From the NCBI RefSeq assembly GCF_039521325.1, contig NZ_BAAACD010000044.1: a stretch of 64,000 bases of DNA; one strand, given 5' to 3'. The position numbers and the translations under genes were made by a program. Below, one piece after another: positions 1 through 8,900 of this stretch. A model generated the notes under the pieces. The model was given only the letters and a program-made list of their open reading frames with translations. It was not told the origin of the DNA and did not search any database. The first letter of the stretch is position 1, and each line of letters begins with the position of its first letter. The stretch is from Clostridium_X cadaveris. GTDB lineage: Bacteria; Bacillota; Clostridia; Clostridiales; Clostridiaceae.

Positions 1-1707
1 AACTTAGCTTCTATGCCTAAAAATTTAGCAAAAGCTCATGAAAATGGGGATTTATATTATCATGACTTAGATAGCTACAATTTGACTACAAATTGTTTAC
101 ATATACCAACTAGAGAAATTTTAGAAAGAGGCTTCAATACAGGATATGGAACTATAAATCCTCCTAAAAGAATAGAGTCAGCTGCAGAACTTTCATGTAT
201 ACTTCTTCAGTCAACTCAAAATGATATGTTTGGTGGACAGTCACATCCGGATTTTGATAATGACATGGGTATTTTTGTAGAGCCTACTAGAAAAGAAATA
301 AGATGTGAATTAGAAGGGTATGGACTTACAGGAAGTCAGCTTGAGGAATTAACTGAGAAGAAGCTTAAAAAACAAATTCATCAGGCTATGCAGGGAATAG
401 TATACAATCTAAACACTATGCATTCAAGAGCCGGTTCTCAGGTACCATTTAGTTCAGTAAATGTAGGAATACCTGAAAACCATGATAGTGCTATGATATG
501 TGAGATATTCCTTTTAGAATATGAAAAGGGACTAGGAAAGGGAGAGCAACCTATATTCCCTAACATAATCTTTAGAGTTAAGGAAGGTGTCAATAGAGAA
601 GTAAGCGATCCATATTATTATCTATATGAACTAGCATGTAGAGTAGCAAGCAAGCGTATGAATCCGACTTTTATGAATATAGATGCTGATTTTAATAAAG
701 ATTATTATGATAAAGGTGTGGTTCCAGCAACTATGGGATGCAGAACATACATCATGTCTAATGTGAATGGAGAGCCAGGAACTAAGGGAAGAGGAAATAT
801 AGCTCCAACAACTATAAATCTTCCAAGAATAGGCTTGTTAGCAAAAGGTAATGTAGATAAATTTTTTGAGATGCTTGATGTAAGATTGAATCTAGCTAAG
901 GAAGCTTTAATGCATAGATATGAAGTTCTTAAAAACTTAAGGGTTAAAGATCTTCCATTTGTTGCAGGACAAGGACTTATGAAGGGTTCAGAAGGATTAG
1001 AGCCAAATGATTCAATAGAACCAATATTAAAGCAAGGGAGCTGGAGTATAGGCTTCATTGGTCTTGCAGAGACTCTTACAGCTCTTACAGGAAAACATCA
1101 CGGTGAGGATGAAAAATCTAGAGAATTAGGAGTTAAGATTATATCTCATATGAGAGATTACACTGATAAGCTTATTGAAGAAACAAAGCTTAATTGGAGT
1201 ACTTATGCAACTCCAGCAGAGGGATTAAGCGGAAAGTTTATTCTTCAAGATAAAAAGGTATTTGGAGAGGTAGCAGGTATTACGAATAAAGATTACTACA
1301 CAAATAGCTATCACATACCAGTAGGATTCCCTATTTCTATAAAGGATAAAATAGATATAGAAGCTCCATATCATAAGCTATGCAATGCAGGCCATATAAC
1401 TTATATAGAAGTAGATGACCGTCCAGATGGAGAAACTATAATGGATATATTAAATTATGCATATAAAAACACTAATATAAGTTATATGGGAATAAACTTT
1501 CACATAAGATACTGCAAATCCTGCGGAACATATTTAGATACAGGAGATATAAAGTGCCCTAAGTGTGGAAGTAATGACATACAGGGAGTATCTAGAGTTA
1601 CAGGATATTTAAGCCTTGATGAGAGATTTGGTCCTGGGAAGCATGCAGAAAGACATGATAGATTAACTCATACAACAAAAGAGAGCGGATATAGAGATTG
1701 TGAATAG
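1..1707 (+). CDS. nrdD: Anaerobic (class III) ribonucleoside-triphosphate reductase, 5'-truncated by window edge
   Basis: Makes deoxyribonucleotides from ribonucleoside triphosphates without oxygen, using a glycyl radical installed by NrdG. The frame is open to base 1 with no stop, so the N-terminal ATP-cone region lies outside the window. About 568 residues are visible. Seen near the C terminus: a four-cysteine zinc site (CKSCG then CPKCG) followed by SRVTGYL, whose Gly is the expected radical site, about 33 residues from the end. The partner nrdG is not adjacent: two opposite-strand genes sit between them. An inverted repeat terminator follows. Identification is from family motifs and is secure. 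Confidence 0.96.
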   Translation, partial: NLASMPKNLAKAHENGDLYYHDLDSYNLTTNCLHIPTREILERGFNTGYGTINPPKRIESAAELSCILLQSTQNDMFGGQSHPDFDNDMGIFVEPTRKEIRCELEGYGLTGSQLEELTEKKLKKQIHQAMQGIVYNLNTMHSRAGSQVPFSSVNVGIPENHDSAMICEIFLLEYEKGLGKGEQPIFPNIIFRVKEGVNREVSDPYYYLYELACRVASKRMNPTFMNIDADFNKDYYDKGVVPATMGCRTYIMSNVNGEPGTKGRGNIAPTTINLPRIGLLAKGNVDKFFEMLDVRLNLAKEALMHRYEVLKNLRVKDLPFVAGQGLMKGSEGLEPNDSIEPILKQGSWSIGFIGLAETLTALTGKHHGEDEKSRELGVKIISHMRDYTDKLIEETKLNWSTYATPAEGLSGKFILQDKKVFGEVAGITNKDYYTNSYHIPVGFPISIKDKIDIEAPYHKLCNAGHITYIEVDDRPDGETIMDILNYAYKNTNISYMGINFHIRYCKSCGTYLDTGDIKCPKCGSNDIQGVSRVTGYLSLDERFGPGKHAERHDRLTHTTKESGYRDCE

Positions 1708-1803
1708 ATTAAAGTTAAGAAGTGTTTATCTAAGAATGTGAATTTTGTTATCTCATACTTAAAAAGATGTAAGGGATGACAACTGTTAACTATTAGATAA
1801 ACG

Positions 1804-1848
1804 AATTAGCCCTTGCTGATGCGATATAATTCAGCAAGGGCTAATTTT
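1804..1848. terminator. Bidirectional terminator between nrdD and the CmpB-like gene
   Basis: A perfect 16-bp inverted repeat (1804-1819 with 1831-1846) runs into TTTT on the plus strand. It also lies directly beyond the stop of the convergent minus-strand gene, so it probably serves both. Confidence 0.85.
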
Positions 1849-2389
1849 ATATGAACTTATCCTTTGGCATTTTTGCCACAAGGGTTAAGACTAAATCTAC
1901 TAATAGATATATAGTTAAGATTATAGAGAGTGAATTAAATATATATACCCCTCTCAGATATATATTGTTTATTATAGGCTGAAGTATATATATGGCTGCA
2001 AATACTAGAATAATCCAAAAAGCTGAAAAAAGAAGACATACATATCCATTTATGTTTAAAGGAAGATCAGCATAATCCCAATATTTTAGTCCTAATAGAT
2101 GATCTAATAAAAACCCGGATATGTACTCTACAGTGCTTGGAACAATAATGCTCATAATTCCCAAAAACCATAGGCTTGAATTGTACCTTTGAAGCACTAT
2201 TATTATAGTCATAGCAAAACCGTACATGGGTTTAAAAGGTCCTATAAGAAATCCATTTTTAGAAAAACTGCCACACATAACAAGGCTATATAGGCCCTCT
2301 ACTATCCAACCTAAAAATGAATATAGAACAAAATAAAAAAGCAGAGAATAAATGTTTATAGCAGGAAATTCTCTGTTTAATAATTCCAT
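1847..2389 (-). CDS. CmpB-like (putative ABC-transporter type IV) membrane protein
   Basis: A 180-residue hydrophobic protein with about five membrane segments. The N-terminal part carries the signature of the clostridial CmpB / putative ABC-transporter type IV family: a first helix with FLGWIVEGLY, then NGFLIGPFKPMYGFA. The function of this family is not established, and no ATPase partner is encoded nearby. It starts at ATG with a good GGGAGGAG ribosome site. It lies downstream of the S9 peptidase on the same strand and may be co-transcribed with it. Confidence 0.75.
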   Translation of the reverse strand: MELLNREFPAINIYSLLFYFVLYSFLGWIVEGLYSLVMCGSFSKNGFLIGPFKPMYGFAMTIIIVLQRYNSSLWFLGIMSIIVPSTVEYISGFLLDHLLGLKYWDYADLPLNINGYVCLLFSAFWIILVFAAIYILQPIINNIYLRGVYIFNSLSIILTIYLLVDLVLTLVAKMPKDKFI

Positions 2390-2477
2390 AAGTACTCCTC
2401 CCTATACTAAAATTGAGTATAAGGTTAGTATTTCCCAGCTATTATTATTTATTCTCTGATTATAAATTTATATCATA

Positions 2478-4481
2478 TTATTTTAGGTATTTTTCAAACC
2501 AGTTAGTGATTTCAGTAAGTCTTCTTATTCTGTGCTTTGGCTTACCACTTCTTGAAAGTTCATGATTTTCTCCTCTAAACATGCATAGTCGAGAATCAAT
2601 TCCATGATACTTGAGTGCTGTGAACATTTGTATTCCTTCAGCTAGCCAGCATCTATAATCTTCTTCTGAATGTATGAACAGTGTTGGCGTTGTAACCTTA
2701 TCTGCATACTTAAGAGGAGAATGGAACCAAAGTTTCTTATAATCATTCCAAGGGGTAGCCCCTTGCTGATCATCTACGAAATAATATCCTATATCTGTAG
2801 TACAGAATTTAGAAATCCAATTTGATATGCTTCTTTGAGAAGCAGCAGCCTTAAATCGATTTGTATGACCTATTATCCAGTTAGTCATAAATCCACCATA
2901 AGAACCACCAGTAACACCTACATTTGAACTATCTATATTAGGATATTTCTTTAGAACTTCATCAGTAAATCTCATAAGATCATCATAATCAATAGTGCCA
3001 TATTTTCCTCTTATATCAGCAAATGCTCCACCATGGGCATCACCGCCTCTAGGATTACAGAAGAATACAAAATAGCCTTCATTTGCCCAGAACTGCATTT
3101 CATGATAAAATACATCGCCATAAATACCCTTAGGACCGCCATGAATATCAAAAATAGCTGGATATTTTTTAGTTTCATCAAAGTCAGCAGGCTTAAGAAC
3201 CCATCCTTCTATATTGATACCAGGAACAGTTTCAAATGTAATACTTTCAGGTTTTATTACCTTAAGTTCGTCTTGTACCCATTGATTAAAGCTTGAAAGT
3301 TGAGTTTCCTTTCCACAATCCATTTTGTAAAGTTCTTGAAGTTTTTGATCTCTAAGAGCTATCATTAAAATTTTTCCGTTTTTAACATCGTAACAGTCAA
3401 CAGAGCCTTTATTAGAACTTACTTTTTCAATGTTTCCATTTATATCTATTCTATTAATGTAAGAACTGTCTATTTCAGTTGTTATAAAATAAAGATATTC
3501 CCCATCCATCACCATGGTCTTCCCGCCGCCATAACGACAATCAGTGCCTACAGAATTCCATGTACTTTTATCAAGATCATCTGTTAAGAGTACTTTTGAG
3601 AAATCTCTTAAACTTATCAAATAGAATTTGCCATCCTCATTGATTCCATATTTTTTCATGTCACTTCCTAAAACTATTAAAGTATCATCATTTATGAAGT
3701 CAACATAGCTGTAAGAGAAGTATTCATCTTTATTTATATGATTAAGAGAATTTTTAGTTAAATCATAAAGGTATAAGTTATCATTTAAAGGAGCTTTATC
3801 CTTGAAAGAGCTGCCAGTAAAAACAATCTTGTCCTTATTTTTATTTAAATGAAGGGCTCCTATAGAAGTATATTCATCTGTTATAGCAGTAACTTTATTT
3901 GAACTAACTACATATTTATATAGTCTATGTCTTTGCTTGTTTATAAAACCGCTTCCATTGCTCCAGAAAGGAATTTCATCTAAAACTTCATAATCTTTTT
4001 CATCTTTCCTTAGCTTAAGTTCGTCTTCTTTTTCATCATCAGATAACTTGGATAGATCATTGGAACCTATTTTATGCATTGAAGTGAAAATGAAAGTATC
4101 TTCATCTATTTCATATATGGAAGATACAAGTTTTGGAATTTTAAAAGCTTTTACAGCTTCTCCTCCATGTATGTTTATTTTGTAAAATTGAGTAAACTCA
4201 TGACCGCTTTCAAGCTTCTTTTTATCCTTTGCATCTCTAGATGATGGAAAAAGAATGGTTTGATTATCAGAAAGCCATATGTAGCTTCTTTCATTATCGC
4301 AGGCAGTAAGTTGAGAGCATGTCTCGTTTTCGGAATTATAAAGCCATAAATTAGAATTATAGCTGTTATCCTCTACATTAGCATTTGAAACTACGAAACA
4401 TGCACTATCTCCTTTTGGTGAAAAATTCAATGAAGAAAGAAATTTGTATTTTATAAAGTCCTCTAGTTGTATATTTCTCAT
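2478..4481 (-). CDS. S9 family peptidase (acylaminoacyl-peptidase / prolyl oligopeptidase type)
   Basis: A 667-residue cytoplasmic serine peptidase with no signal peptide. Residues about 1-400 look like a WD40-type beta-propeller that gates the active site. The C-terminal alpha/beta-hydrolase domain has the nucleophile motif GGSYGGF (Ser527), with Asp608 (HSEEDYRC) and His640 (GENHEL) completing a plausible triad. Family knowledge suggests cleavage of short peptides or removal of N-acylated residues. ATG start with an AAAGGGGG ribosome site. The gene lies between nrdD and nrdG on the opposite strand, so it does not belong to that operon. Confidence 0.9.
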   Translation of the reverse strand: MRNIQLEDFIKYKFLSSLNFSPKGDSACFVVSNANVEDNSYNSNLWLYNSENETCSQLTACDNERSYIWLSDNQTILFPSSRDAKDKKKLESGHEFTQFYKINIHGGEAVKAFKIPKLVSSIYEIDEDTFIFTSMHKIGSNDLSKLSDDEKEDELKLRKDEKDYEVLDEIPFWSNGSGFINKQRHRLYKYVVSSNKVTAITDEYTSIGALHLNKNKDKIVFTGSSFKDKAPLNDNLYLYDLTKNSLNHINKDEYFSYSYVDFINDDTLIVLGSDMKKYGINEDGKFYLISLRDFSKVLLTDDLDKSTWNSVGTDCRYGGGKTMVMDGEYLYFITTEIDSSYINRIDINGNIEKVSSNKGSVDCYDVKNGKILMIALRDQKLQELYKMDCGKETQLSSFNQWVQDELKVIKPESITFETVPGINIEGWVLKPADFDETKKYPAIFDIHGGPKGIYGDVFYHEMQFWANEGYFVFFCNPRGGDAHGGAFADIRGKYGTIDYDDLMRFTDEVLKKYPNIDSSNVGVTGGSYGGFMTNWIIGHTNRFKAAASQRSISNWISKFCTTDIGYYFVDDQQGATPWNDYKKLWFHSPLKYADKVTTPTLFIHSEEDYRCWLAEGIQMFTALKYHGIDSRLCMFRGENHELSRSGKPKHRIRRLTEITNWFEKYLK

Positions 4482-4665
4482 TTTTACTTAACCCCCTTTA
4501 AAAGCATAATAATTTAGAAAATTCTAATTATAATTATACATTAAATATATAGAAATAGACTACAGGAAAATATTATCTATACTAGTCTGTGTAAAAAGTG
4601 TACTGATAGAAATTAAATTATCTGAAGTGTATAATATAAGAATGAAATACATGGAGGGAATAAAT

Positions 4666-5175
4666 ATGAAGAAAGATAAGACTGTTAGGCTTTCAGGCAT
4701 TCTTCCAGAAAGCCTTGTGAATGGTCCTGGAATAAGAAGAGTATTTTTTGCTCAAGGATGCTTACATAACTGTAAAGGCTGTTTTAATTCTGAAACTCAT
4801 GATTTTAATGGTGGAGAAGAATTTGATATGGACAAACTTATAGATGAAGTTAAAGTTAACCCTATGCTTAAAGGAGTAACTTTTTCAGGCGGTGACCCTT
4901 GGGAGCAGGCGGATAAATTTGCATATATGGCAAAACAATTTAAAGATCATGGATTGAATGTATGGTGTTATACAGGATATAGCTATGAATATATATTAGA
5001 TCATATGGATAAGAGAGAGGGTTGGAGAGAGCTTTTAAATAATATTGATGTTTTAGTTGACGGAAAATTTGATGAAACGAAAAAAATAGAGGGATTGAAA
5101 TTTAAAGGTTCTAGCAATCAGAGAATAATAGATATAAAAAATAGCGATAAGGAACATATAATTTTAAAGTACTAA
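4666..5175 (+). CDS. nrdG: Anaerobic ribonucleotide reductase activating protein
   Basis: A radical-SAM enzyme that creates the glycyl radical on NrdD. Residues 32-39 (CLHNCKGC) give the CX3CX2C cluster motif; FSGGDPWEQ is the GGxP-like SAM-contact motif. The start is placed at ATG 4666, giving 169 residues, because GGAGGG lies 7 bases upstream. An in-frame GTG at 4627 would add 13 residues but has no convincing ribosome site. It is transcribed apart from nrdD. Confidence 0.95.
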   Translation: MKKDKTVRLSGILPESLVNGPGIRRVFFAQGCLHNCKGCFNSETHDFNGGEEFDMDKLIDEVKVNPMLKGVTFSGGDPWEQADKFAYMAKQFKDHGLNVWCYTGYSYEYILDHMDKREGWRELLNNIDVLVDGKFDETKKIEGLKFKGSSNQRIIDIKNSDKEHIILKY

Positions 5176-5251
5176 ATGAAAATATTCTTATGTCATAAAA
5201 ATTAAAATTTAGCACAATCTAAGGATATATAGATGGTAAGGAGGAATTTTT

Positions 5252-5371
5252 ATGAATAAGAGAGTTATAAAATTAGTTGCTATAGCTATAATATTAACTT
5301 TAACACTTACAGCCTTGCTTAATAGCAATATACGTTTAGGAGAGGCAATACCAACTTGGTTTATGAAATAA
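5252..5371 (+). CDS. 39-residue membrane or secreted small peptide
   Basis: A short open frame with a textbook GGAGGA ribosome site 6 bases before the ATG and a strong terminator just after it. The peptide starts MNKRVIKLVA, has a hydrophobic core at about residues 7-23, and ends GEAIPTWFMK. The basic start and hydrophobic core look like a signal peptide or a single membrane anchor, leaving a tail of about 15 residues outside. I do not recognise the family. It could be a small membrane protein or a pro-peptide for signalling. No obvious receptor gene is adjacent. Confidence 0.6.
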   Translation: MNKRVIKLVAIAIILTLTLTALLNSNIRLGEAIPTWFMK

Positions 5372-5404
5372 AGCTATTGGATTAAATATAAAAATAAACT
5401 ATAC

Positions 5405-5443
5405 TAATGACTAGAGGGGAAATCTCTCTAGTTATTATTTTTT
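5405..5443 (+). terminator. Intrinsic terminator after the small peptide gene
   Basis: A 12-bp stem (5405-5416 with 5426-5437, one G-T pair) is followed by six T. It isolates the 39-residue peptide gene from pepA. Confidence 0.85.
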
Positions 5444-5461
5444 ACAAAAGGGGGATGGGAC

Positions 5462-6934
5462 ATGGAATTTAAATTAAATGACAATGGCTGTTCATCAGCA
5501 GAATGCGTTATTGTTCCAGTATTTGAAAATCAAGAATTATGTGTTAGCTGCGAAGGCATAAAGAAGATGATAAATTCAGTGAGAAATAGTGAAGCTTTCA
5601 AAGCAGTAAAAGGAGATATATATCATTTTACTAACATTTCTGAAGAAACTATAAAGCATATACTTCTTGTGGGGCTTGGAAAGAATGAAGAGATAACTTC
5701 GGAAGATGTGAGAAAGATATTTTCTAAAGTTGTAAAAAAAGCTAGCGAATTAAAGATTGCTAGTGCATCAGTAAAATTTTTTACTACAGATGGATTGTGT
5801 AAAAAAGGTACAATCAAAGCTATAGCAGAAGGAATGGCTCTTGCTGATTATAGTTTTGATAAATATAAGACTAACAAGAGTGAGAGCACTTTAAAAGAAG
5901 TTTCTATAGTTGATATTAATGATGAAGATAAAGAGATTCTAGAGTCTGCATTAAAAGAAGGACTTAGTCTTATCAAATCAACAGTATTTGCTAGAGATTT
6001 GGTGAATGAACCAGCGAATACAATCTACCCAGAGACTTTGGCTGAAAGATGCATAGATGCAGGAAAAGCATATGGTTTTGAAGTTGAAGTACTAGATGAA
6101 AATCAAATAAGGGAATTGGGAATGGAAGCTTTCTTAGCAGTTGGAATGTCTGCTTTTAACAAACCAAGATTTATAATCATGAGATATTTTGGAAACAAAG
6201 AGGATAAAGAAAATATACTTGGATTGGTTGGAAAAGGTCTTACTTATGATGCAGGTGGATATTCACTTAAGCCTACTCAAGGTATGGTAGACATGAAGAG
6301 TGATATGGGAGGAGCTGCGGCTGTAATCGGAGCAATGTGTTCTATAGCTGAAATGAAATTAAAGAAAAATGTAGTTGCAGTAGTTGCTGCTTGCGAGAAT
6401 TTAATTTCTAATGATGCCTACAAGCCAGGAGATATAATTTCATCTATGGCAGGAAAGACTATAGAAGTAGTTAATACTGATGCAGAGGGTAGGCTTACTT
6501 TAGCAGATGCTGTCTACTATATAACATCTAGAGAAAATGTAAATAAGGTTATAGATGTAGCAACTTTGACAGGGGCTGTTTTAGGAGCTCTTGGAACACT
6601 AACAACAGGAGTTATAACAAATGATGAAGTTTTCTATAATGACCTTTTAAGTGCAGGTAAGCGTTCAGGAGAAAAATTCTGGCAGCTTCCGGCTTTTGAA
6701 GAGTACAAAGAACTTCTTAAATCAAAAGTAGCAGATTACAAAAACTCTGGTGGAAGATTTGCTGGAACTATAACAGCTGGTCTATTTATTGGAGAATTTT
6801 TGTACAAACCAATGCCATGGCTTCATCTTGATATAGCAGGAACAAGCTTTGTGGATGGAGCTAAGGACTATTTAACAGCAGGAGGAACAGCTGCACCACT
6901 TAGAACTCTTTACTACTTAGTAAGAGAAAACTAA
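5462..6934 (+). CDS. pepA: Leucyl aminopeptidase (M17 family)
   Basis: A two-metal cytosolic aminopeptidase of 490 residues, the usual length for M17. The catalytic C-terminal half shows VGKGLTYDAGGYSLKP (Lys and Asp metal ligands), DMKSDMGGAA and NTDAEGRLTLADA, the family signature. The N-terminal third is the variable macrodomain-like region. The ribosome site GGGGGATGGG precedes the ATG. It stands alone between two terminators. Confidence 0.95.
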   Translation: MEFKLNDNGCSSAECVIVPVFENQELCVSCEGIKKMINSVRNSEAFKAVKGDIYHFTNISEETIKHILLVGLGKNEEITSEDVRKIFSKVVKKASELKIASASVKFFTTDGLCKKGTIKAIAEGMALADYSFDKYKTNKSESTLKEVSIVDINDEDKEILESALKEGLSLIKSTVFARDLVNEPANTIYPETLAERCIDAGKAYGFEVEVLDENQIRELGMEAFLAVGMSAFNKPRFIIMRYFGNKEDKENILGLVGKGLTYDAGGYSLKPTQGMVDMKSDMGGAAAVIGAMCSIAEMKLKKNVVAVVAACENLISNDAYKPGDIISSMAGKTIEVVNTDAEGRLTLADAVYYITSRENVNKVIDVATLTGAVLGALGTLTTGVITNDEVFYNDLLSAGKRSGEKFWQLPAFEEYKELLKSKVADYKNSGGRFAGTITAGLFIGEFLYKPMPWLHLDIAGTSFVDGAKDYLTAGGTAAPLRTLYYLVREN

Positions 6935-6943
6935 AGTTTAAAG

Positions 6944-6976
6944 AAAAGGAGAGCATTTTGGGCTCTCCTTTTTTAT
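6944..6976 (+). terminator. Terminator of pepA
   Basis: An 11-bp inverted repeat (6944-6954 with 6962-6972) ends in a run of T. Confidence 0.9.
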
Positions 6977-7097
6977 GCAATTATAATTTAAAAAAGTAAA
7001 AATATAAATTAATTAGAGCATAACTTTATTGACTATTTTTGAAAATCTATATATAATTGATAATAATAATCAATATCAATTATTAAAGGAGGCATTT

Positions 7098-7790
7098 ATG
7101 CTATTTATAATTACACTTTTAATTTTATTGGGATTAAGTTGTATTTTTTATAAACAAATAAATAAATACAGCAGTATAATTTACTTAGTTTCAATTATTA
7201 TCACTACACTTTTAATTTTTATTAATAAAGGTAATTTTTCAGGGTATATTCCTGATTTTTTGAGAAGAAATTTCTTAAATATATTTACAAAAGGGACTTT
7301 TTCTTTAGCATTATTTACGATAGTTATGTTTACTGGTGTTATTAAAAATACTTCTCCTATAAAAGGAAGATTAATGAGAATAAGAGGAGAACTTTCTATA
7401 GTAGCTTGTATACTTGTTTTAGGACATAACATATTATATGGGATAAAATATTTCCCTGCTCTTTTTATTAATCCTAGTTCTTTATCTACATACAAATTGA
7501 TGGCTACTATAGTTTCTTTAATAATGATTACTTTAATGATTCCTCTTATGATAACATCTTTTAAATGTGTAAGAAAAAAGATGCCTTATAAAAAGTGGAA
7601 AAATATTCAGAGAAGTGCATATGTCTTTTATGGGCTAATTTATGTACATATGATGCTTTTATATATTCCAAAGTTTGAGAAAAAGTATTTGGACATAATT
7701 CTTTATACAGTTATGTTCCTTATATATTTTATATTAAGAATAAATAAATATTTTAAAGATAAATCTAAAAAGAACAAAATATATTCTTAA
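7098..7790 (+). CDS. Ferric-reductase-like transmembrane domain protein
   Basis: A 230-residue membrane protein with six or seven helices. Helix motifs RIRGELSI...GHNILYG and KKWKNIQRSAYVFYGLIYVH resemble the heme-b-binding helices of the ferric reductase / MsrQ (YedZ) superfamily, with two His as possible heme ligands. No msrP partner or flavin domain lies nearby, so the electron donor and acceptor are unknown. The start is set at ATG 7098 because AAAGGAGG lies 5 bases upstream. A TTG 23 codons earlier has no ribosome site. Confidence 0.65.
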   Translation: MLFIITLLILLGLSCIFYKQINKYSSIIYLVSIIITTLLIFINKGNFSGYIPDFLRRNFLNIFTKGTFSLALFTIVMFTGVIKNTSPIKGRLMRIRGELSIVACILVLGHNILYGIKYFPALFINPSSLSTYKLMATIVSLIMITLMIPLMITSFKCVRKKMPYKKWKNIQRSAYVFYGLIYVHMMLLYIPKFEKKYLDIILYTVMFLIYFILRINKYFKDKSKKNKIYS

Positions 7791-7812
7791 AATATACCCC
7801 TTTCATTAATAA

Positions 7813-7853
7813 AAAAAGAACAGTAAGTATTATCAATACCTGCTGTTCTTTTT
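7813..7853. terminator. Bidirectional terminator between convergent genes
   Basis: The hairpin pairs AAAAAGAACAG with CTGTTCTTTTT, plus an inner GTATT/AATAC stem. It is flanked by A and T runs and serves both the ferric-reductase-like gene and the HD hydrolase gene. Confidence 0.8.
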
Positions 7854-7872
7854 CATGTAACTTATACTTATA

Positions 7873-8520
7873 TTATTTGAAGTTCCACTCATAGTAAAAT
7901 TCATCTAAAAACTTCAGCATAAAGTCATGTCTTCTCTGTGCTAATTCTTTTGCTGTTTCCGTATTCATAAGATCTTTTAGCTTTAGGAGTTTCTCATAAA
8001 AGTGATTTATAGTATGATTTTTAGCATTTTTTACTTCATCTAAAGATGAAAAATCCATAGGTTTTATATTGGGATCATACATAGGTCGATTTTTATGACC
8101 ACCGTAAGCAAAGGTTCTTGCTATTCCAATTGCACCAATGGCATCCAATCTATCAGCATCTTGAACAACCATACCTTCTATAGTATTTTGAGTAGAATCA
8201 ACTATACCACCCTTAAAAGACATAGTTCTGATTATGGTTAAAATATGATTTATTGAAGCTTCATCTATATTTTGTGATCTAAGAAAACCTTCAGTTCTAG
8301 ATGTATTTGTTTCAGTACCCTCAGAAAACTTCCAGTCATCTATATCATGAAGAAGAGCTGTCATCTCAACAATAAAACTGTCAGCCTTCTCTTTAGATGC
8401 TAAAAATTTTGAAGTGTTATAGACCCTTTCTATATGAAACCAATCATGACCGCTGCCTTCCCCATATAATTTATCATGCACAAACCTTTTTGTAGTTTCA
8501 ATAATTAAAGCTTTATCCAT
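7873..8520 (-). CDS. HD-domain phosphohydrolase (YedJ/YpgQ-like)
   Basis: A metal-dependent HD-superfamily hydrolase of 215 residues. The metal ligands appear as HDWFHIERV (first His), LLHDIDDW (His-Asp pair) and, later, QDADRLDAIG (Asp), the pattern of the YedJ/YpgQ group, whose members act on nucleotide or pyrophosphate substrates. The substrate here is not known. ATG 8520 is preferred because GAAAGGA lies about 6 bases upstream; the frame can also open two codons earlier at TTG. Confidence 0.85.
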   Translation of the reverse strand: MDKALIIETTKRFVHDKLYGEGSGHDWFHIERVYNTSKFLASKEKADSFIVEMTALLHDIDDWKFSEGTETNTSRTEGFLRSQNIDEASINHILTIIRTMSFKGGIVDSTQNTIEGMVVQDADRLDAIGAIGIARTFAYGGHKNRPMYDPNIKPMDFSSLDEVKNAKNHTINHFYEKLLKLKDLMNTETAKELAQRRHDFMLKFLDEFYYEWNFK

Positions 8521-8526
8521 AAGCAA

Positions 8527-8900
8527 TCCTTTCTATGCAAATGTGCATTTAAAAATTTTATAAACAATCATATTGAGCTTATAAAAACAATTCTAACATA
8601 AAAGATTATCTCAGGATAATGTAATTTTGATTGTTAGAGATTTTAATACGCAAATCTTTCTTAAGAAAGTTTATCAATAAGCTTAAGATTATCTAAAAGT
8701 TAAGATATTTCTTGATTTGAAGTTATTTAAAAATTGTATGAGATAAATCTCTATGATAAAATATTAGCTATATTAATTTAGGGTTATCTAAAGGTTAGCC
8801 GTTATAGATTTCTCCACTGTAGGTGTAATATAACAATTGCTATGCTACTAGAAATCAGCTTATGAATTAATAAATTTATTGAAAATAGGATGGGAAACTT
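8527..8900. promoter_or_regulatory. Non-coding region with candidate operators and promoter for lgt
   Basis: No gene is seen in these 374 bases. There is a perfect 14-bp palindrome, CTTTCTTAAGAAAG (8656-8669). A 14-bp direct repeat TTATCTAAAAGTTA / TTATCTAAAGGTTA occurs at 8689-8702 and 8784-8797. A possible promoter TTGTAT (8734-8739), 17 bases, TAAAAT (8757-8762) contains the inverted repeat GAGATAAATCTC in its spacer. The assignment to lgt is inference; no known riboswitch was recognised. Confidence 0.4.

Noticed and set aside
705..1058. Minus-strand open frame inside nrdD (and similar antisense frames in mfd, glmU, ftsH, lysS)
   Set aside because: Shadows of strongly conserved plus-strand genes, without ribosome sites or recognisable products.
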